In this document: positions 1-9,549 of the stretch, piece by piece
Position numbering within the stretch: the stretch's first letter is position 1
How the letters are laid out: the number at the start of each line of letters is the position of its first letter
Assembly (NCBI RefSeq): GCF_002845985.1
Contig: NZ_PDFK01000002.1
Span: 186,001 to 250,000, forward strand
Direction of reading: 5' to 3'
Source: Lysinibacillus fusiformis
GTDB lineage: Bacteria > Bacillota > Bacilli > Bacillales_A > Planococcaceae
Length of the DNA stretch: 64,000 nucleotides
The notes under the pieces: generated by a model
Databases searched by the model: none
What the model saw: only the letters and a program-made list of their open reading frames with translations
What the model was told of the DNA's origin: nothing
Translations under genes and position numbers: made by a program

Positions 1-28
1 TGCCACCTAGTAAACCGACCTTTTTCAT
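1..28 (-). CDS. nadD: NadD, nicotinate-nucleotide adenylyltransferase (N-terminal fragment)
   Basis: Only the first nine codons are in the window; the gene runs off the left edge. They read MKKVGLLGG, the start of the nucleotidyltransferase GGTFNP motif, and the last partial codon begins with A as threonine would require. NadD adenylates nicotinate mononucleotide in NAD synthesis. It follows yqeI by about 9 bp, as in the yqeG-yqeH-aroE-yqeI-nadD operon of Bacillus, and that order is the main support. Confidence 0.75.
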
Positions 29-37
29 CGTCTCACC

Positions 38-340
38 TTATTTCGTTGCTTTTGGTAATACAATCTTTTTATGATTGCGTGACTCTTTATATAAAACAAC
101 TGTCAGACCGATTAATTGGACAAGCTCCGCACGAGCACCTGTTGCCAGTGATTCAGCAACTTCATGTTTGTCCTCTTCACAGTTATCTAAAATACGCACT
201 TTAATCAGTTCACGTACTTCTAGTGCCTCACGAATTTGCTTTGTCATTTCGTCATTAACTCCACCTTTTCCTACTTGGAAAATAGGTGTTAAATGATGTG
301 CCTCTGCACGTAAAAAACGTTTCTGTTTACCTGTTAACAT
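38..340 (-). CDS. yqeI: YhbY/YqeI-type ribosome-assembly RNA-binding protein
   Basis: A 100-residue CRM-domain protein, the normal length for the YhbY family, which binds pre-ribosomal RNA during 50S assembly. The N-terminus (MLTGKQKRFLRAEAHHL) and the central VGKGG loop, equivalent to the GxxG RNA-binding loop, are diagnostic. It lies 5 bp downstream of aroE and just before nadD, so it should be co-transcribed. Function is assigned by family. Confidence 0.93.
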   Translation of the reverse strand: MLTGKQKRFLRAEAHHLTPIFQVGKGGVNDEMTKQIREALEVRELIKVRILDNCEEDKHEVAESLATGARAELVQLIGLTVVLYKESRNHKKIVLPKATK

Positions 341-345
341 AAAAA

Positions 346-1176
346 TTAGTTTCCTCCTAATTGCGCCTTAAGCTGCGCAATCATTGAATTTGTGTTTGGA
401 TAGTTTCCTAACCAGTGTTCAAAAGCAATGGCTCCTTGATGGACAAACATCCCTAAGCCTGTGACAATCGTTGCTCCTTTTTCTTCAGCCGCTTGTAAAA
501 AAGGCGTCATTAATGGATTATACACAATATCCGCAACAATTGCTCCTTTCGCAAGTCGATCTAATGAAAATGGCATAGAAAAATTGCCCGTAGCAAGGCC
601 AGCCGATGTCATTTGCACAATAATGCCGAAATCAGCTAATGTTTCTTCTGCTTCTTGTAATGACATCGCACGACCCATATCCATTTCATCAATTATCGCT
701 TGGGCATTTGCCACCGTACGATTGGCGATAGTTAAATGGTGATAGCCTTGTTGCTGCATAGCAAAGGCAATACCGCGAGCAGCGCCACCAGCACCAACAA
801 GTAATACAGGCTTGTCCTTTCGAGATACACCAACGGCTTCTTCTAGTGAGCGAACAAAGCCAATCCCATCTGTATTATAGCCCTTCAGCTTTCCCTCTTT
901 TGTTCGTACGACTGTATTCACTGCGCCCATTTTTTGCGCCAGCTCATCTAGCTCATCTAAATATGGAATGATTGCTGTCTTATGAGGAATTGTCACGTTC
1001 CAGCCACTCGCCCCTAATGTTTTCAAACCAGCAACTGCTGATTCTAATTGATCAGAAGGTACATGCAAAGGAATATATGTCGCATCTATTGACATGTCCT
1101 CAAACCAAGCATTGTGCATGGCCGGTGATTTTGAATGTTCAATTGGATCACCCATAACTGCAAACCATTTCTTCAT
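346..1176 (-). CDS. aroE: Shikimate 5-dehydrogenase (NADP+)
   Basis: A 276-residue enzyme of family length that reduces 3-dehydroshikimate to shikimate in chorismate synthesis. The N-terminal substrate domain has SKSPAMHN and the catalytic lysine motif NVTIPHK near residues 60-66. The NADP Rossmann domain starts at the GAGGAARG loop around residue 128. The ATG is preceded by AGAGAGGGAC. It sits 33 bp after yqeH and 5 bp before yqeI, within the conserved operon. Confidence 0.96.
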   Translation of the reverse strand: MKKWFAVMGDPIEHSKSPAMHNAWFEDMSIDATYIPLHVPSDQLESAVAGLKTLGASGWNVTIPHKTAIIPYLDELDELAQKMGAVNTVVRTKEGKLKGYNTDGIGFVRSLEEAVGVSRKDKPVLLVGAGGAARGIAFAMQQQGYHHLTIANRTVANAQAIIDEMDMGRAMSLQEAEETLADFGIIVQMTSAGLATGNFSMPFSLDRLAKGAIVADIVYNPLMTPFLQAAEEKGATIVTGLGMFVHQGAIAFEHWLGNYPNTNSMIAQLKAQLGGN

Positions 1177-1209
1177 TTTCTAGTCCCTCTCTCTACTACA
1201 TCCTTCTGT

Positions 1210-2313
1210 TTAGATTAATGAAGGACGAATTGAAACTTGTACACCTTTTGGCGCGTAGGCTGCTACGACTACATTAGCATGCTGTACTGTAATCCAGCCC
1301 AGGCCAGAAAATACAACGTCTGTTTTCGCTTCTTTGATGGAAAACTCATGACGTACTAATGGTGGAAGTTGGTCGATAAAATCTGCAGTTGGAGGTGCCA
1401 GAAGCTCGCCTTTATGTTCTGCATATAATGTATCGGCCTTCTCAAGCTTTGTACGGTGAATCGGTAGATCGTTTGCCACATGGATTGTAAAGGCTGAACG
1501 CTCTCCCTGGATAAAGTCAAATCTCGCCAATGCCCCAATAAATAGGGACTGTCCAGGATTTTGCTGGTAGACTTTCGGTTTAATTTCCTTTTTCGGCATA
1601 ATATATTTTAATTCACTTGAATCAATATGATGAGCCATTTGATGATGATTAATAATACCAGGCGTATCATATAATGCACTACCATCATCCAGTGGAATGT
1701 CAATCATGTCTAAAGTAGTACCAGGGAAGTGTGACGTTGTAATGACTTCCCCTTCTCCTGTAGCCTGTTTAATAATACGGTTAATGAATGTAGATTTCCC
1801 AACATTTGTACAACCTACAACATAGACATTTTGTCCGTTACGGTACTCGTCGATGGCCTCCATTGCTTCCGCCATTCCCTTGCCTTTATGGGCACTGACT
1901 AATAGAACATCGATAGGCTGAAGTCCTAGTGCCTTTGCCTCGCGTTTAAGCCAATTGATTACTTTTTTCGGTTTCACTGATTTTGGTAATAAATCTGCTT
2001 TGTTGGCAATCAAAAGAACAGGATTCTTCCCTACAAAACGGTGAAGCCCAGGTAGCCAGCTCCCATTGAAGTCAAATATATCAACAATTTTTACGATTAA
2101 GCCCTGCTGTGTTCCAAGGCCGTTTAAAATACGTAAAAAGTCGTCATCTGTTAATGACACGGGTTGAATTTCATTGTAATTTTTCAAACGGAAGCAGCGC
2201 TGGCAAATGACCACATCCTTTTCTAATGATGATGGGGGTGCATATCCAACTGCTGTTTTATCTTCTGTTTGAATTGTTGTACCACAGCCAATACAATTTG
2301 GCATTTCAATCAT
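1210..2313 (-). CDS. yqeH: YqeH, circularly permuted ribosome-biogenesis GTPase
   Basis: A 367-residue GTPase needed for 30S assembly in Bacillus. It begins with a zinc-finger-like segment (CIGCG, then CQRC). The G motifs follow in permuted order: NKAD (G4) precedes GCTNVGKST (G1), then DTPG (G3). The start at 2313 is preferred over an upstream in-frame codon because GGGAGG lies 7 nt before it and it forms an ATGA overlap with the yqeG stop. That overlap suggests translational coupling. Confidence 0.95.
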   Translation of the reverse strand: MIEMPNCIGCGTTIQTEDKTAVGYAPPSSLEKDVVICQRCFRLKNYNEIQPVSLTDDDFLRILNGLGTQQGLIVKIVDIFDFNGSWLPGLHRFVGKNPVLLIANKADLLPKSVKPKKVINWLKREAKALGLQPIDVLLVSAHKGKGMAEAMEAIDEYRNGQNVYVVGCTNVGKSTFINRIIKQATGEGEVITTSHFPGTTLDMIDIPLDDGSALYDTPGIINHHQMAHHIDSSELKYIMPKKEIKPKVYQQNPGQSLFIGALARFDFIQGERSAFTIHVANDLPIHRTKLEKADTLYAEHKGELLAPPTADFIDQLPPLVRHEFSIKEAKTDVVFSGLGWITVQHANVVVAAYAPKGVQVSIRPSLI

Positions 2314-2831
2314 TCTTGTTCCTCCCAAGTTATTATTCCTTTACGTTTCAAATCATTAAATACTCGACGCTCAATGAAACGATTCAATTTTGTTACAAGC
2401 CCATCTGATTGTGCAACAGGCTTTACTAACACTGTATGCAAGCCTAAACGATTTGCGCCCATCACATCAGTCAGGAGTTGATCTCCAACCATGACTACTT
2501 CATTTGGGCGTAAACCTAGTTGAATCAGTGCATTATAAAAAGCATTACGAAGTGGTTTTTTTGCCTTGTGAATATACGGGATACCTAATGGCTCAGCAAA
2601 ATGCTTCACACGCGCTTCATTGTTATTCGATGCAATAATAACTCGAATACCTGATTCTTTCATAATACGTAACCAAATAATTAGCTCTTCTGTTGCGTCT
2701 GGGCGATCCCATTCAACAAGCGTATTATCTAAATCCGTAATGATGCCTCTAATTCCTAATTCTTGTAACTTTTCCGGCGTAATTTCAAAAATATTCGTCA
2801 CAAATTCGTTCGGTAATAAAAAATTATACAA
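2310..2831 (-). CDS. yqeG: YqeG, HAD-superfamily (YqeG family) phosphatase
   Basis: A 173-residue HAD IIIA protein. The nucleophile motif DLDNTLV is near residue 35, and GDQ with LTDV makes the C-terminal acidic motif. The physiological substrate is not established for this family. It is the first gene of the yqeG-yqeH-aroE-yqeI-nadD operon. The TTG start has AGGGGTC about 8 nt upstream, and its stop overlaps the yqeH start. Confidence 0.93.
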   Translation of the reverse strand: MYNFLLPNEFVTNIFEITPEKLQELGIRGIITDLDNTLVEWDRPDATEELIIWLRIMKESGIRVIIASNNNEARVKHFAEPLGIPYIHKAKKPLRNAFYNALIQLGLRPNEVVMVGDQLLTDVMGANRLGLHTVLVKPVAQSDGLVTKLNRFIERRVFNDLKRKGIITWEEQE

Positions 2832-2867
2832 AATAGCGACCCCTAATCTTAACGTATTATTCGACCA

Positions 2868-3650
2868 TTATAGCATATTTGCAAAAGCTTCACCCATTCG
2901 AATTGGGCTTCCCTGTACAACATTATCCGTAAATTCAATCGCATCCTTTTCAAACAGCATAACCACTGTGGAACCAAATGAAAAATATCCAACTTCCTGA
3001 CCTTTACGCCATTTCGTTGTTGTATTCGTAAGCACAATGGAATTAACAAAAGTCGCACCAACTTTAATAAAGGCTACATGCTGTTGATTGGCTGCTTTCA
3101 GCTCTGTCACTAAACGATAATTATGAGAAATTGGTTTTTTACCGTATGTAAGACCTAGCTGATTCACGGGATAAGATTTCTGACCAAGTGTATATTGTCG
3201 TACTACTTCCCCATCTATCGGACTATGGATACGATGATAATCAGCAGGACTTAAATAAAATACGATAAAATGACCATCTGCATATTGTGCGGCTCTCTCT
3301 GTATTACCTAGTAAATCTTGTAATGCATAGGGCTTACCCTTAACTAGAAATGTCATATCCCATTCAATGCGACCAAAAGATTCCACCTTGGCATCTACTG
3401 GGCTAACATAAATCATTGGATTTTTTTCAATAGGTCGAGCTTCTTCTAGAAGTTCTCTTGTGAAAAAATCATGTAAACTTGAAAATTGTTGTTGTTTTTT
3501 TGAAACTTCTTCAATGTTAATATCGTATAACTTCATGTAGCTTGGAATTATACGTTTACTCCACTTCGCTTTTGCAATTGCCTGCAAAAGATGGGAAGAT
3601 TGCTTACCATTCGTTAGTTCTATCAAGCGTTGATATAGTTTTTCTTTCAT
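2868..3650 (-). CDS. psd: Phosphatidylserine decarboxylase proenzyme
   Basis: A 260-residue membrane-associated enzyme that converts phosphatidylserine to phosphatidylethanolamine. The C-terminal FGST motif (near residue 228) is the self-cleavage site giving the pyruvoyl cofactor on the new alpha chain. Upstream histidine motifs (DYHRIHSP) match the family. It diverges from pssA, which makes its substrate, with only 94 bp between the starts, so the two may share a regulatory region. Confidence 0.95.
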   Translation of the reverse strand: MKEKLYQRLIELTNGKQSSHLLQAIAKAKWSKRIIPSYMKLYDINIEEVSKKQQQFSSLHDFFTRELLEEARPIEKNPMIYVSPVDAKVESFGRIEWDMTFLVKGKPYALQDLLGNTERAAQYADGHFIVFYLSPADYHRIHSPIDGEVVRQYTLGQKSYPVNQLGLTYGKKPISHNYRLVTELKAANQQHVAFIKVGATFVNSIVLTNTTTKWRKGQEVGYFSFGSTVVMLFEKDAIEFTDNVVQGSPIRMGEAFANML

Positions 3651-3744
3651 ACAGTAAAACCCCTATCCATTAATTTAGACTGTCAATTTTTTCGCATTCG
3701 AAGTATAATGGTACAATATCTTAAGTGCAAAGGAGTGATCCCCC

Positions 3745-4287
3745 TTGTTTTTTTATCACAAGTTGGTGGATACCACGGTTAAGAAAATGAAATCGCACGC
3801 AGCTAACTTCATCACAATTAGTAATATGTCCTTTGGAGGCGCGGCTATTATGGCCACTTTACATGAATATTATAGCTATAGTGTCTTGTTTATCTTTATT
3901 GCAGCCCTTCTTGATCGCTACGATGGTAAGGTAGCGAGAGCACTCGGACAAGTGTCTGAGTTAGGTAAACAATTAGATTCTATGAGTGATATTATATCAT
4001 TTGGTGTGGCACCTGCATTATTAATGTATGAAGTTGTTCTAGTTGATTTTGGTTTTGCCGGCATGATGATGGCCGTATTATTTATCGTCTGTGGCGCGAT
4101 GCGTTTAGCTCGCTTCAACATTAGTGAAGCGAATGGTTATTTCACAGGTTTACCAATTACAGCTGCAGGTACGTTCTTAACTTTAACGTATTTCGCAGCC
4201 AATGCGTTCCATCCGGCATTTTATCTTTTCCTTTTTCCCATCTTAGCTTTACTCATGATTAGTACATTTACGTTAAAAAAAGTGTAA
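3745..4287 (+). CDS. pssA: CDP-diacylglycerol-serine O-phosphatidyltransferase
   Basis: A 180-residue integral membrane enzyme making phosphatidylserine from CDP-diacylglycerol and serine. The CDP-alcohol phosphotransferase signature is complete, running from LLDRYDGKVARA through LGKQLDSMSD. The remainder is hydrophobic helices. It starts at TTG with AGGAG 9 nt upstream. It is divergent from psd, giving the complete two-step route to phosphatidylethanolamine, and a strong terminator follows its stop. Confidence 0.95.
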   Translation: MFFYHKLVDTTVKKMKSHAANFITISNMSFGGAAIMATLHEYYSYSVLFIFIAALLDRYDGKVARALGQVSELGKQLDSMSDIISFGVAPALLMYEVVLVDFGFAGMMMAVLFIVCGAMRLARFNISEANGYFTGLPITAAGTFLTLTYFAANAFHPAFYLFLFPILALLMISTFTLKKV

Positions 4288-4313
4288 CAGCACATTTGCT
4301 GTTGCACTTTTTT
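4281..4313 (+). terminator. Rho-independent terminator of pssA
   Basis: A 12-bp stem (4281-4292 pairs with 4297-4308, one mismatch) with a four-base loop is followed by a T run. It begins within the last codons of pssA. Confidence 0.85.
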
Positions 4314-4373
4314 CATTTCCCACAGCTTTTAAACATATACTGTCGAAAAATGGGGAAAGGATGAAATCATTCA

Positions 4374-5081
4374 ATGAGCGGAATTTTTACATCAATGTTG
4401 CAGTTATGGCTTGAAATCCCTGCGTTGCTTGGCTACTTAAAGGGGCAAACATTCCATAAACCCTTTTCAAAAGAAGAGGAAGCTGCTTGTATTGAACGAT
4501 TTTTAGGTGGCGATGAGCAAGCGCGTCTTGACTTAATTGAACGCAATATGAGGCTTGTCGCGCACGTCGTAAAAAAATTCCATCCAAAACATGAACAACT
4601 AGATGATTATATTTCCATCGGAACAATCGGTCTAATGAAAGCTGTCGAGAGCTATACCCCTGACAAAAAAACTAGACTTGCCACATATGCAGCCCGTTGT
4701 ATTGAAAATGAAATTTTAATGCATCTGCGCACACAAAAAAAAGTACAGAAAGACGTATCACTATTTGAGCCTATTGGGACTGATAAAGATGGTAATGCAC
4801 TGCAAATTCGTGATCTACTTCAGTGTGACGAAGAAAGTGCCACAGAAAAACTAGAGCATAAAGAACATGTGGCACAGTTATATCACTATTTGCATATGCT
4901 TGATGAACGTGAGCTCGAAATTGTGACACTACGCTATGGTTTAAATCAACAGGATGCCCTTACACAAAAGGAAATTGCTGCTCGTTTAAATATTTCACGC
5001 AGCTATGTATCTCGCATTGAAAAGCGAGCACTTATTAAACTCTATCAACTATACAAACGAGACCAAAAGTCTATTGAATAA
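4374..5081 (+). CDS. sigK: RNA polymerase sigma-K (mother-cell sporulation), uninterrupted
   Basis: A 235-residue sigma-70-family protein. The hydrophobic N-terminal extension (first ~20 residues, MSGIFTSMLQLWLEIP...) resembles the pro-sequence of Bacillus pro-sigma-K removed by SpoIVFB. Region 2 carries LISIGTIGLMKA-like and TYAARCIENEI segments; region 4 carries a helix-turn-helix ending ISRSYVSRIEKRA. There is no skin-type interruption: the frame is continuous. A CATATACT element at 4333-4340 resembles a sigma-E -10 box, consistent with known sigma-E control of sigK, but no clear -35 was found. Confidence 0.93.
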   Translation: MSGIFTSMLQLWLEIPALLGYLKGQTFHKPFSKEEEAACIERFLGGDEQARLDLIERNMRLVAHVVKKFHPKHEQLDDYISIGTIGLMKAVESYTPDKKTRLATYAARCIENEILMHLRTQKKVQKDVSLFEPIGTDKDGNALQIRDLLQCDEESATEKLEHKEHVAQLYHYLHMLDERELEIVTLRYGLNQQDALTQKEIAARLNISRSYVSRIEKRALIKLYQLYKRDQKSIE

Positions 5082-5152
5082 TATATTGTAAAATGGACAG
5101 TAGAAAAATTCAATGCATCATTGGCGGAAGTTGTGCCTATTTCATGGCATAT

Positions 5153-5194
5153 AAAAAGCTCCCCTGCGATATGACTATGTCGCAAAGGAGCTTT
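5153..5194 (-). terminator. Terminator downstream of the 29-codon ORF
   Basis: A long stem (5155-5169 pairs with 5180-5194, with a small bulge) is followed on the minus strand by a T run. It lies 10 nt past the stop of the small ORF at 5204-5293 and supports a short independent transcript. Confidence 0.75.
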
Positions 5195-5203
5195 CCCGTC
5201 TTA

Positions 5204-5293
5204 CTAATGCGCTGACTCCGATAGTTCTGCTGAAATCAACGTGCCTATTAAAGTTGTAATAATGACTACACCCGCTGTTAAAAATAACATCAT
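5204..5293 (-). CDS. Candidate 29-residue hydrophobic peptide
   Basis: This ORF encodes MMLFLTAGVVIITTLIG... followed by a short polar tail ending ELSESAH: one membrane helix with acidic C-terminal residues. Support comes from the signals around it. GGGAGG lies about 6 nt before the ATG, a plausible promoter (TGGACA, 16-nt spacer, TAATAC at 5323-5350) lies about 30 nt upstream, and a strong terminator lies just downstream. I do not recognise the family. Size and topology resemble type I toxin peptides or small membrane regulators, but no antisense RNA was identified. Confidence 0.5.
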   Translation of the reverse strand: MMLFLTAGVVIITTLIGTLISAELSESAH

Positions 5294-5410
5294 GAATGCC
5301 TCCCATTCTATTATGAAGAGATGTATTACTGTCAGTGTAGCATTTGTCCATTGCTTTAACTGTGATTTTTCTCACAGAATGACAGGCACATTTTGACCAT
5401 TTTGTGTAGT

Positions 5411-6103
5411 TTATAGAGAGGCAATTGCTTTTAAAACGACTTGTGTCGAATGCTTTGCAGCAACTGGTAAAAACTCATCGAAGCTAATATTCGATTCTTT
5501 CCCAGCAATATCCGATAAAGCACGAATGACAACAAAAGGTGTAGCAAATTGATAACATACTTGAGCAACCGCAGCCGCTTCCATTTCTACTGCCTTCATT
5601 TGAGGGAAATGACGACGAACCGCTTCTACACGTTCAGGATCATTCATAAAAGCATCTCCAGAGCAAATTAAACCGATGCCATATTGATGCTCTCCAACCG
5701 CCTTGACGGCCTCCTCAGCGACTTTCATCAATTTCTCATCTGATTTATAAGCTGCTGGCATCCCAGCCATCTGTCCGATTTCATAGCCGAAAATTGTGAC
5801 ATCTACATCATGGTGGCGAACTTCATCAGAAATGACGATAGCGCCTACCTCAAGTGCCTCGTCATATCCACCTGCAGAGCCTGTATTCATAACAACATCT
5901 GGCTTAAACTCATGTAAAAGGATTGTCGTAGACATAGCAGCATTCACCTTACCAATACCACTTTTTAATAACACGACTTCCTTGCCTTCATAAGTCCCTG
6001 TTGTATACTCACTGCCTGCAATCATTGTACTTTGTGCATCGTTTAATGCTGCTCTTAGAAGCTCTACTTCCTCTTCCATTGCGCCAATTACTGCTATTTT
6101 CAT
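5411..6103 (-). CDS. mtnN: 5'-methylthioadenosine/S-adenosylhomocysteine nucleosidase
   Basis: A 230-residue cytosolic purine nucleosidase (Pfs) that releases adenine from MTA and SAH, feeding methionine salvage and the activated methyl cycle. It starts [16 protein letters not shown]. The phosphorylase-fold signature NTGSAGG, the substrate loop EMEAAA and the catalytic aspartate in LSDIAG are present. GAAGGGAAG precedes the ATG. It lies downstream of yrrS, as in Bacillus. Confidence 0.96.
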   Translation of the reverse strand: MKIAVIGAMEEEVELLRAALNDAQSTMIAGSEYTTGTYEGKEVVLLKSGIGKVNAAMSTTILLHEFKPDVVMNTGSAGGYDEALEVGAIVISDEVRHHDVDVTIFGYEIGQMAGMPAAYKSDEKLMKVAEEAVKAVGEHQYGIGLICSGDAFMNDPERVEAVRRHFPQMKAVEMEAAAVAQVCYQFATPFVVIRALSDIAGKESNISFDEFLPVAAKHSTQVVLKAIASL

Positions 6104-6162
6104 GTATTGTTACTTCCCTTCTTTATCAACTCTATTAAAAATAATCAAAAGAGTGATTTTCG

Positions 6163-6822
6163 TCAATAGGCGCCTTCTAATGTGTTAAGTTGCTCTAACT
6201 TCACGGGCTTCCATCCTTCATTTTCAACCCATTCCATACTGACACGGTACATCTGAGATTTATCATTCGTTGAAACTGTCGCAACGGATGAATTAGGACC
6301 ACCATTATTTTGCATACGCCAAATAATCATATTGCTTTGTTCGATGCCTGTCACAGTCGAAACAGTGGCTACCTTCTCAGCCCAGTCTACAGACTTGTCA
6401 TCATATGAAGACACATGCTGACCTGTTTGAGTTGTAGGTGTTGGCTGCCAATTTTTATTCGTGATAACCTTGTCAACAATTGGATTATCCGAAGTCGACT
6501 CTTCTGGCGTACCTTGCTCTTCCTGAGATGTATCAGGCTCCGATTCTTCCTCGGAAGTTTTGTCTTCTTCAACAGCGAGATCTTTATCCTGTTCTTTCGC
6601 AGGTTCTTTATCTACTTCTTTTTCGTTATCACCGCTCTTTTCCTCTTGAGCTGGTTCATCTTTCACTGCTTGATCTGCATCATCTTGCCATTTAAACACA
6701 TAGGTTGCTGTAATAATAATAAGTACAACCACAACACCTATTAAAACATTCAATAGTTTATCTAGCTTTTTATTACGAGATGGCTGCAAATGACGACTAC
6801 TTCGAGTTTGTCGTTCACTCAT
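6163..6822 (-). CDS. yrrS: YrrS family (DUF1510) membrane-anchored protein
   Basis: A 219-residue protein with a basic cytoplasmic N-terminus, one transmembrane helix (about residues 25-45, VLIGVVVVLIIITATYVF), a roughly 70-residue Glu/Asp/Lys-rich linker, and a C-terminal globular domain containing WQPTPTTQTG and DWAEKV. This matches YrrS, which sits beside the penicillin-binding protein gene pbpI in B. subtilis; no such gene is present here. AGAGAGGGGGAG precedes the ATG. The role is unknown. Confidence 0.85.
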   Translation of the reverse strand: MSERQTRSSRHLQPSRNKKLDKLLNVLIGVVVVLIIITATYVFKWQDDADQAVKDEPAQEEKSGDNEKEVDKEPAKEQDKDLAVEEDKTSEEESEPDTSQEEQGTPEESTSDNPIVDKVITNKNWQPTPTTQTGQHVSSYDDKSVDWAEKVATVSTVTGIEQSNMIIWRMQNNGGPNSSVATVSTNDKSQMYRVSMEWVENEGWKPVKLEQLNTLEGAY

Positions 6823-6913
6823 AATGTCTCCCCCTCTCTAGCAAATATTCTATCAAGTTCGACAGCTCTTGCAAAATAATTATACTCACTATTTTATTGC
6901 CAAAGAATGTTAA

Positions 6914-6940
6914 AAGCAGTCAGCCTAAGGCTAACTGCTT
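6914..6940 (-). terminator. Terminator after greA
   Basis: A near-perfect 12-bp stem (6914-6925 with 6929-6940) and three-base loop, with a short T run on the minus strand, lies 14 bp after the greA stop. Confidence 0.75.
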
Positions 6941-6953
6941 GTACACTTACATA

Positions 6954-7442
6954 TTATTTAATGGAAATAATTTTCACTTTCATTTCGCCGCCAGGTGTTT
7001 GTACGGCAACTTCTTCACCTTCAGCACGACCAAGTAAACCCTTTGCAATTGGCGATTCATTTGAAATGCGGAATTCCATTGGATCTGCCTCAGCAGAACC
7101 AACAATTGTATACGATTCTTCATCTGATGACGGTTTACCATTAATGATTTCTACAAATGTAACCGTTTTCCCAAGTGATACAACACTGTTATCTGTCTCA
7201 TCCTCAGAAATAATCACTGCATTACGAATCATTGATTTTAATGTAGAAATACGACCTTCTAAGAAGGCTTGCTCTTCTTTTGCTGAATCATACTCAGCAT
7301 TTTCAGATAGATCTCCAAAATCACGTGCTATTTTAATACGTTCAACGATTTCTTTACGTGTTTCTGTTTCTAATTTTACTAATTCTTCTTCTAATTTACG
7401 TTTTCCCTCAGCTGTCATAGGGTACTGTTTTTCATTTGCCAA
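6954..7442 (-). CDS. greA: Transcription elongation factor GreA
   Basis: 162 residues, near family length. GreA rescues backtracked RNA polymerase by stimulating transcript cleavage. The N-terminal coiled coil carries the acidic tip [18 protein letters not shown] (about residues 41-58), and the C-terminal FKBP-like domain ends [10 protein letters not shown]. The start is TTG with GGAG 9 nt upstream. Terminators lie on both sides, so it appears monocistronic. Confidence 0.96.
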   Translation of the reverse strand: MANEKQYPMTAEGKRKLEEELVKLETETRKEIVERIKIARDFGDLSENAEYDSAKEEQAFLEGRISTLKSMIRNAVIISEDETDNSVVSLGKTVTFVEIINGKPSSDEESYTIVGSAEADPMEFRISNESPIAKGLLGRAEGEEVAVQTPGGEMKVKIISIK

Positions 7443-7484
7443 AGTCCTTCACTCCTTGTTTCTTCAATATAAAAACATAAAACT

Positions 7485-7515
7485 CGACTAAATGCATGGA
7501 AGATGCATTTAATCG
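7485..7515 (-). terminator. Terminator after udk, before greA
   Basis: A 13-bp stem (7485-7497 with 7503-7515, one wobble) lies on the minus strand, followed by TTTTATGTTTTT. It separates the udk operon from greA. Confidence 0.75.
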
Positions 7516-7617
7516 AATTTTATTATTTTTAAACTTTTTCAAATTACGCTTTGACCTAATAGTATGCATGCTTTTTTTAAATATGCATGAAAATATTGTC
7601 AATACCACTCTATCTTA

Positions 7618-8256
7618 TTACAATACGTTGTCGGTTTCAAGAATAGTTTTAATTTTCGTTACCATTAAATCAATTGCCACCTCATTATCCCCACCTTCTG
7701 GAATAATGATATCAGCATAACGTTTCGTTGGTTCAATAAATAAATTATGCATAGGTCGAACCGCTGCTAAATACTGCTCAATAACCGAATCAGTTGTACG
7801 ACCACGCTCTTTAATATCACGCATGATACGACGAATAATTCGTAAATCTGAGTCTGTGTCTACGAATAATTTAATATCCATTAAATCACGTAAATCAGCA
7901 TCTTCTAGCACTAGAATACCTTCTAGGATAATAACATCTACTGGTTCAACATGGATCACTTCTTCTGCTCTCGTATGCTGCACATAGTCATAAACAGGTT
8001 TTTCAATTGGTTGACGCACTAACAATTTTTTTATGTGCTCAATTAATAAATCATTATCAAAAGCCAACGGATGATCGTAGTTTGTACCTAAGCGTTCTTC
8101 AAATGTTAAATGACTTTGATCTTTATAATAAAAATCTTGTTCAATCACCACAACGGAATGCTCACGGAAAACTTCATAAATGGCGCGCGTCACACTCGTT
8201 TTTCCAGAGCATGAGCCACCAGCGATTCCGATGACAACTGGTCGCTTTGCTGCCAT
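7618..8256 (-). CDS. udk: Uridine/cytidine kinase
   Basis: A 212-residue P-loop kinase of pyrimidine salvage that phosphorylates uridine and cytidine to UMP and CMP. The Walker A motif is GGSCSGKTS near residue 14; DFYYKD and the DHPLAFD substrate segment follow, and [12 protein letters not shown] forms the lid. Its ATG overlaps the trhP2 stop by one base, with AAAGGAG upstream, so it is the last gene of the trmR-trhP1-trhP2-udk unit. Confidence 0.96.
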   Translation of the reverse strand: MAAKRPVVIGIAGGSCSGKTSVTRAIYEVFREHSVVVIEQDFYYKDQSHLTFEERLGTNYDHPLAFDNDLLIEHIKKLLVRQPIEKPVYDYVQHTRAEEVIHVEPVDVIILEGILVLEDADLRDLMDIKLFVDTDSDLRIIRRIMRDIKERGRTTDSVIEQYLAAVRPMHNLFIEPTKRYADIIIPEGGDNEVAIDLMVTKIKTILETDNVL

Positions 8257-9536
8257 TAGTTATTCTCCTTTCGCATCATATTATGCGGTTTTAATGGTGT
8301 GTCACATTTAAATTTCACAATTTGTAATGGATGACGAGCAGCATCTAGGCTATTGCCATCCTCGTCCCAAATTTCGCCCATTGTTAAACGGAAATTTTCA
8401 ATTTCAGGACCAAAGAATTCTACTTCATCACCAGGTTTAAAATAATTTCGTTGTTGCATCGTCACTATTTTTGTTTCTGGATCATGATCTAAAATAAGAC
8501 CCGCAAATTCATACGTTGTTTTACGACCATGCACTCCAAACATTTGCTCCTCGAAGCCAGGTGCATCATGGAAGAATGCTTCAGCCGTATCACGGTTGGC
8601 GCATTTATCCAATTCTTCGAGCCACTCGCGTTTAATTTTAAAGTTTTCCGGATCTGCACAGTAAGCATCAATCACTTTACGGTACACTGAAACAACTGTC
8701 GCAACATAATGAATGGATTTCATACGACCTTCAACTTTTAACGAATCAATCCCAAGCTCAATCATATGAGGGATTGCTTCGATTAATTTTAAATCTTTTG
8801 GACTCATCGCAAAAGATGCATGATTGTCATCGAACAGTGCTTTTTCTTCACCATCTTCTAATTCATATAAATCATAGTCCCAACGGCATGATTGACAGCA
8901 ACCACCGCGGTTAGAGTCACGAGCAGTCATATGATTGGACAGAACACAACGACCAGAGTAGGCGATACACATTGCACCATGAACGAAAGCCTCGATTTCA
9001 ATATCAACCTTTTCCTTCATCAGCTTCATTTCTTCTCCGCCTACTTCACGTGCTAAAACGACACGATGTAAGCCTTCTTCTTTCCAGTACTGAACAGCCT
9101 TCCAATTGGACAGTGATTGCTGTGTAGAAAGATGAATTTCAAGCTTAGGTGCTGCTGTACGACATGTTTCAATAATCAGTGGGTCTGCAACGATAATTCC
9201 TGTTACGCCTGCTGATTCAATATCCTTTAAGTAACGCTCTAAGCCATCCATATTTTCATTGTGAGCAAAAATATTTGTCGTGACATAAATTTTTGCCCCA
9301 TATTGTTTGGCAAATTCGACACCTTCACGCATCTCTTCAATCGAGAAGTTGTCTGCATTGGAACGTAGTCCAAATTCTCGTCCACCAATAAATACCGCAT
9401 CTGCTCCATAATGAACAGCTACTTTTAATTTCTCTAAGCTACCTGCTGGGGCAAGTAGCTCTGGTTTTTTAGTAATGACACGTTTACCGTCGACAATCTC
9501 ACGGATTTTGTCATTTTGTTCTAACGCTAATGCCAT
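8256..9536 (-). CDS. trhP2: TrhP2 (YrrO), U32-family tRNA U34 hydroxylation protein
   Basis: A 426-residue peptidase-U32-family protein. The signature [16 protein letters not shown] is followed by a Cys-rich stretch (GGCCQSCRW); together these are the likely Fe-S cysteines. B. subtilis YrrN and YrrO are needed to make 5-hydroxyuridine at tRNA position 34, and assignment here rests on family and neighbourhood. AGGAGGGG precedes the ATG. The downstream udk overlaps by one base and trhP1 is 13 bp upstream. Confidence 0.9.
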   Translation of the reverse strand: MALALEQNDKIREIVDGKRVITKKPELLAPAGSLEKLKVAVHYGADAVFIGGREFGLRSNADNFSIEEMREGVEFAKQYGAKIYVTTNIFAHNENMDGLERYLKDIESAGVTGIIVADPLIIETCRTAAPKLEIHLSTQQSLSNWKAVQYWKEEGLHRVVLAREVGGEEMKLMKEKVDIEIEAFVHGAMCIAYSGRCVLSNHMTARDSNRGGCCQSCRWDYDLYELEDGEEKALFDDNHASFAMSPKDLKLIEAIPHMIELGIDSLKVEGRMKSIHYVATVVSVYRKVIDAYCADPENFKIKREWLEELDKCANRDTAEAFFHDAPGFEEQMFGVHGRKTTYEFAGLILDHDPETKIVTMQQRNYFKPGDEVEFFGPEIENFRLTMGEIWDEDGNSLDAARHPLQIVKFKCDTPLKPHNMMRKENN

Positions 9537-9549
9537 GGTATTGCCCCTC

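Noticed and set aside
6907-7491. A 194-codon ORF antisense to greA
   Set aside because: It is the shadow of a highly conserved gene; no RBS or homology.
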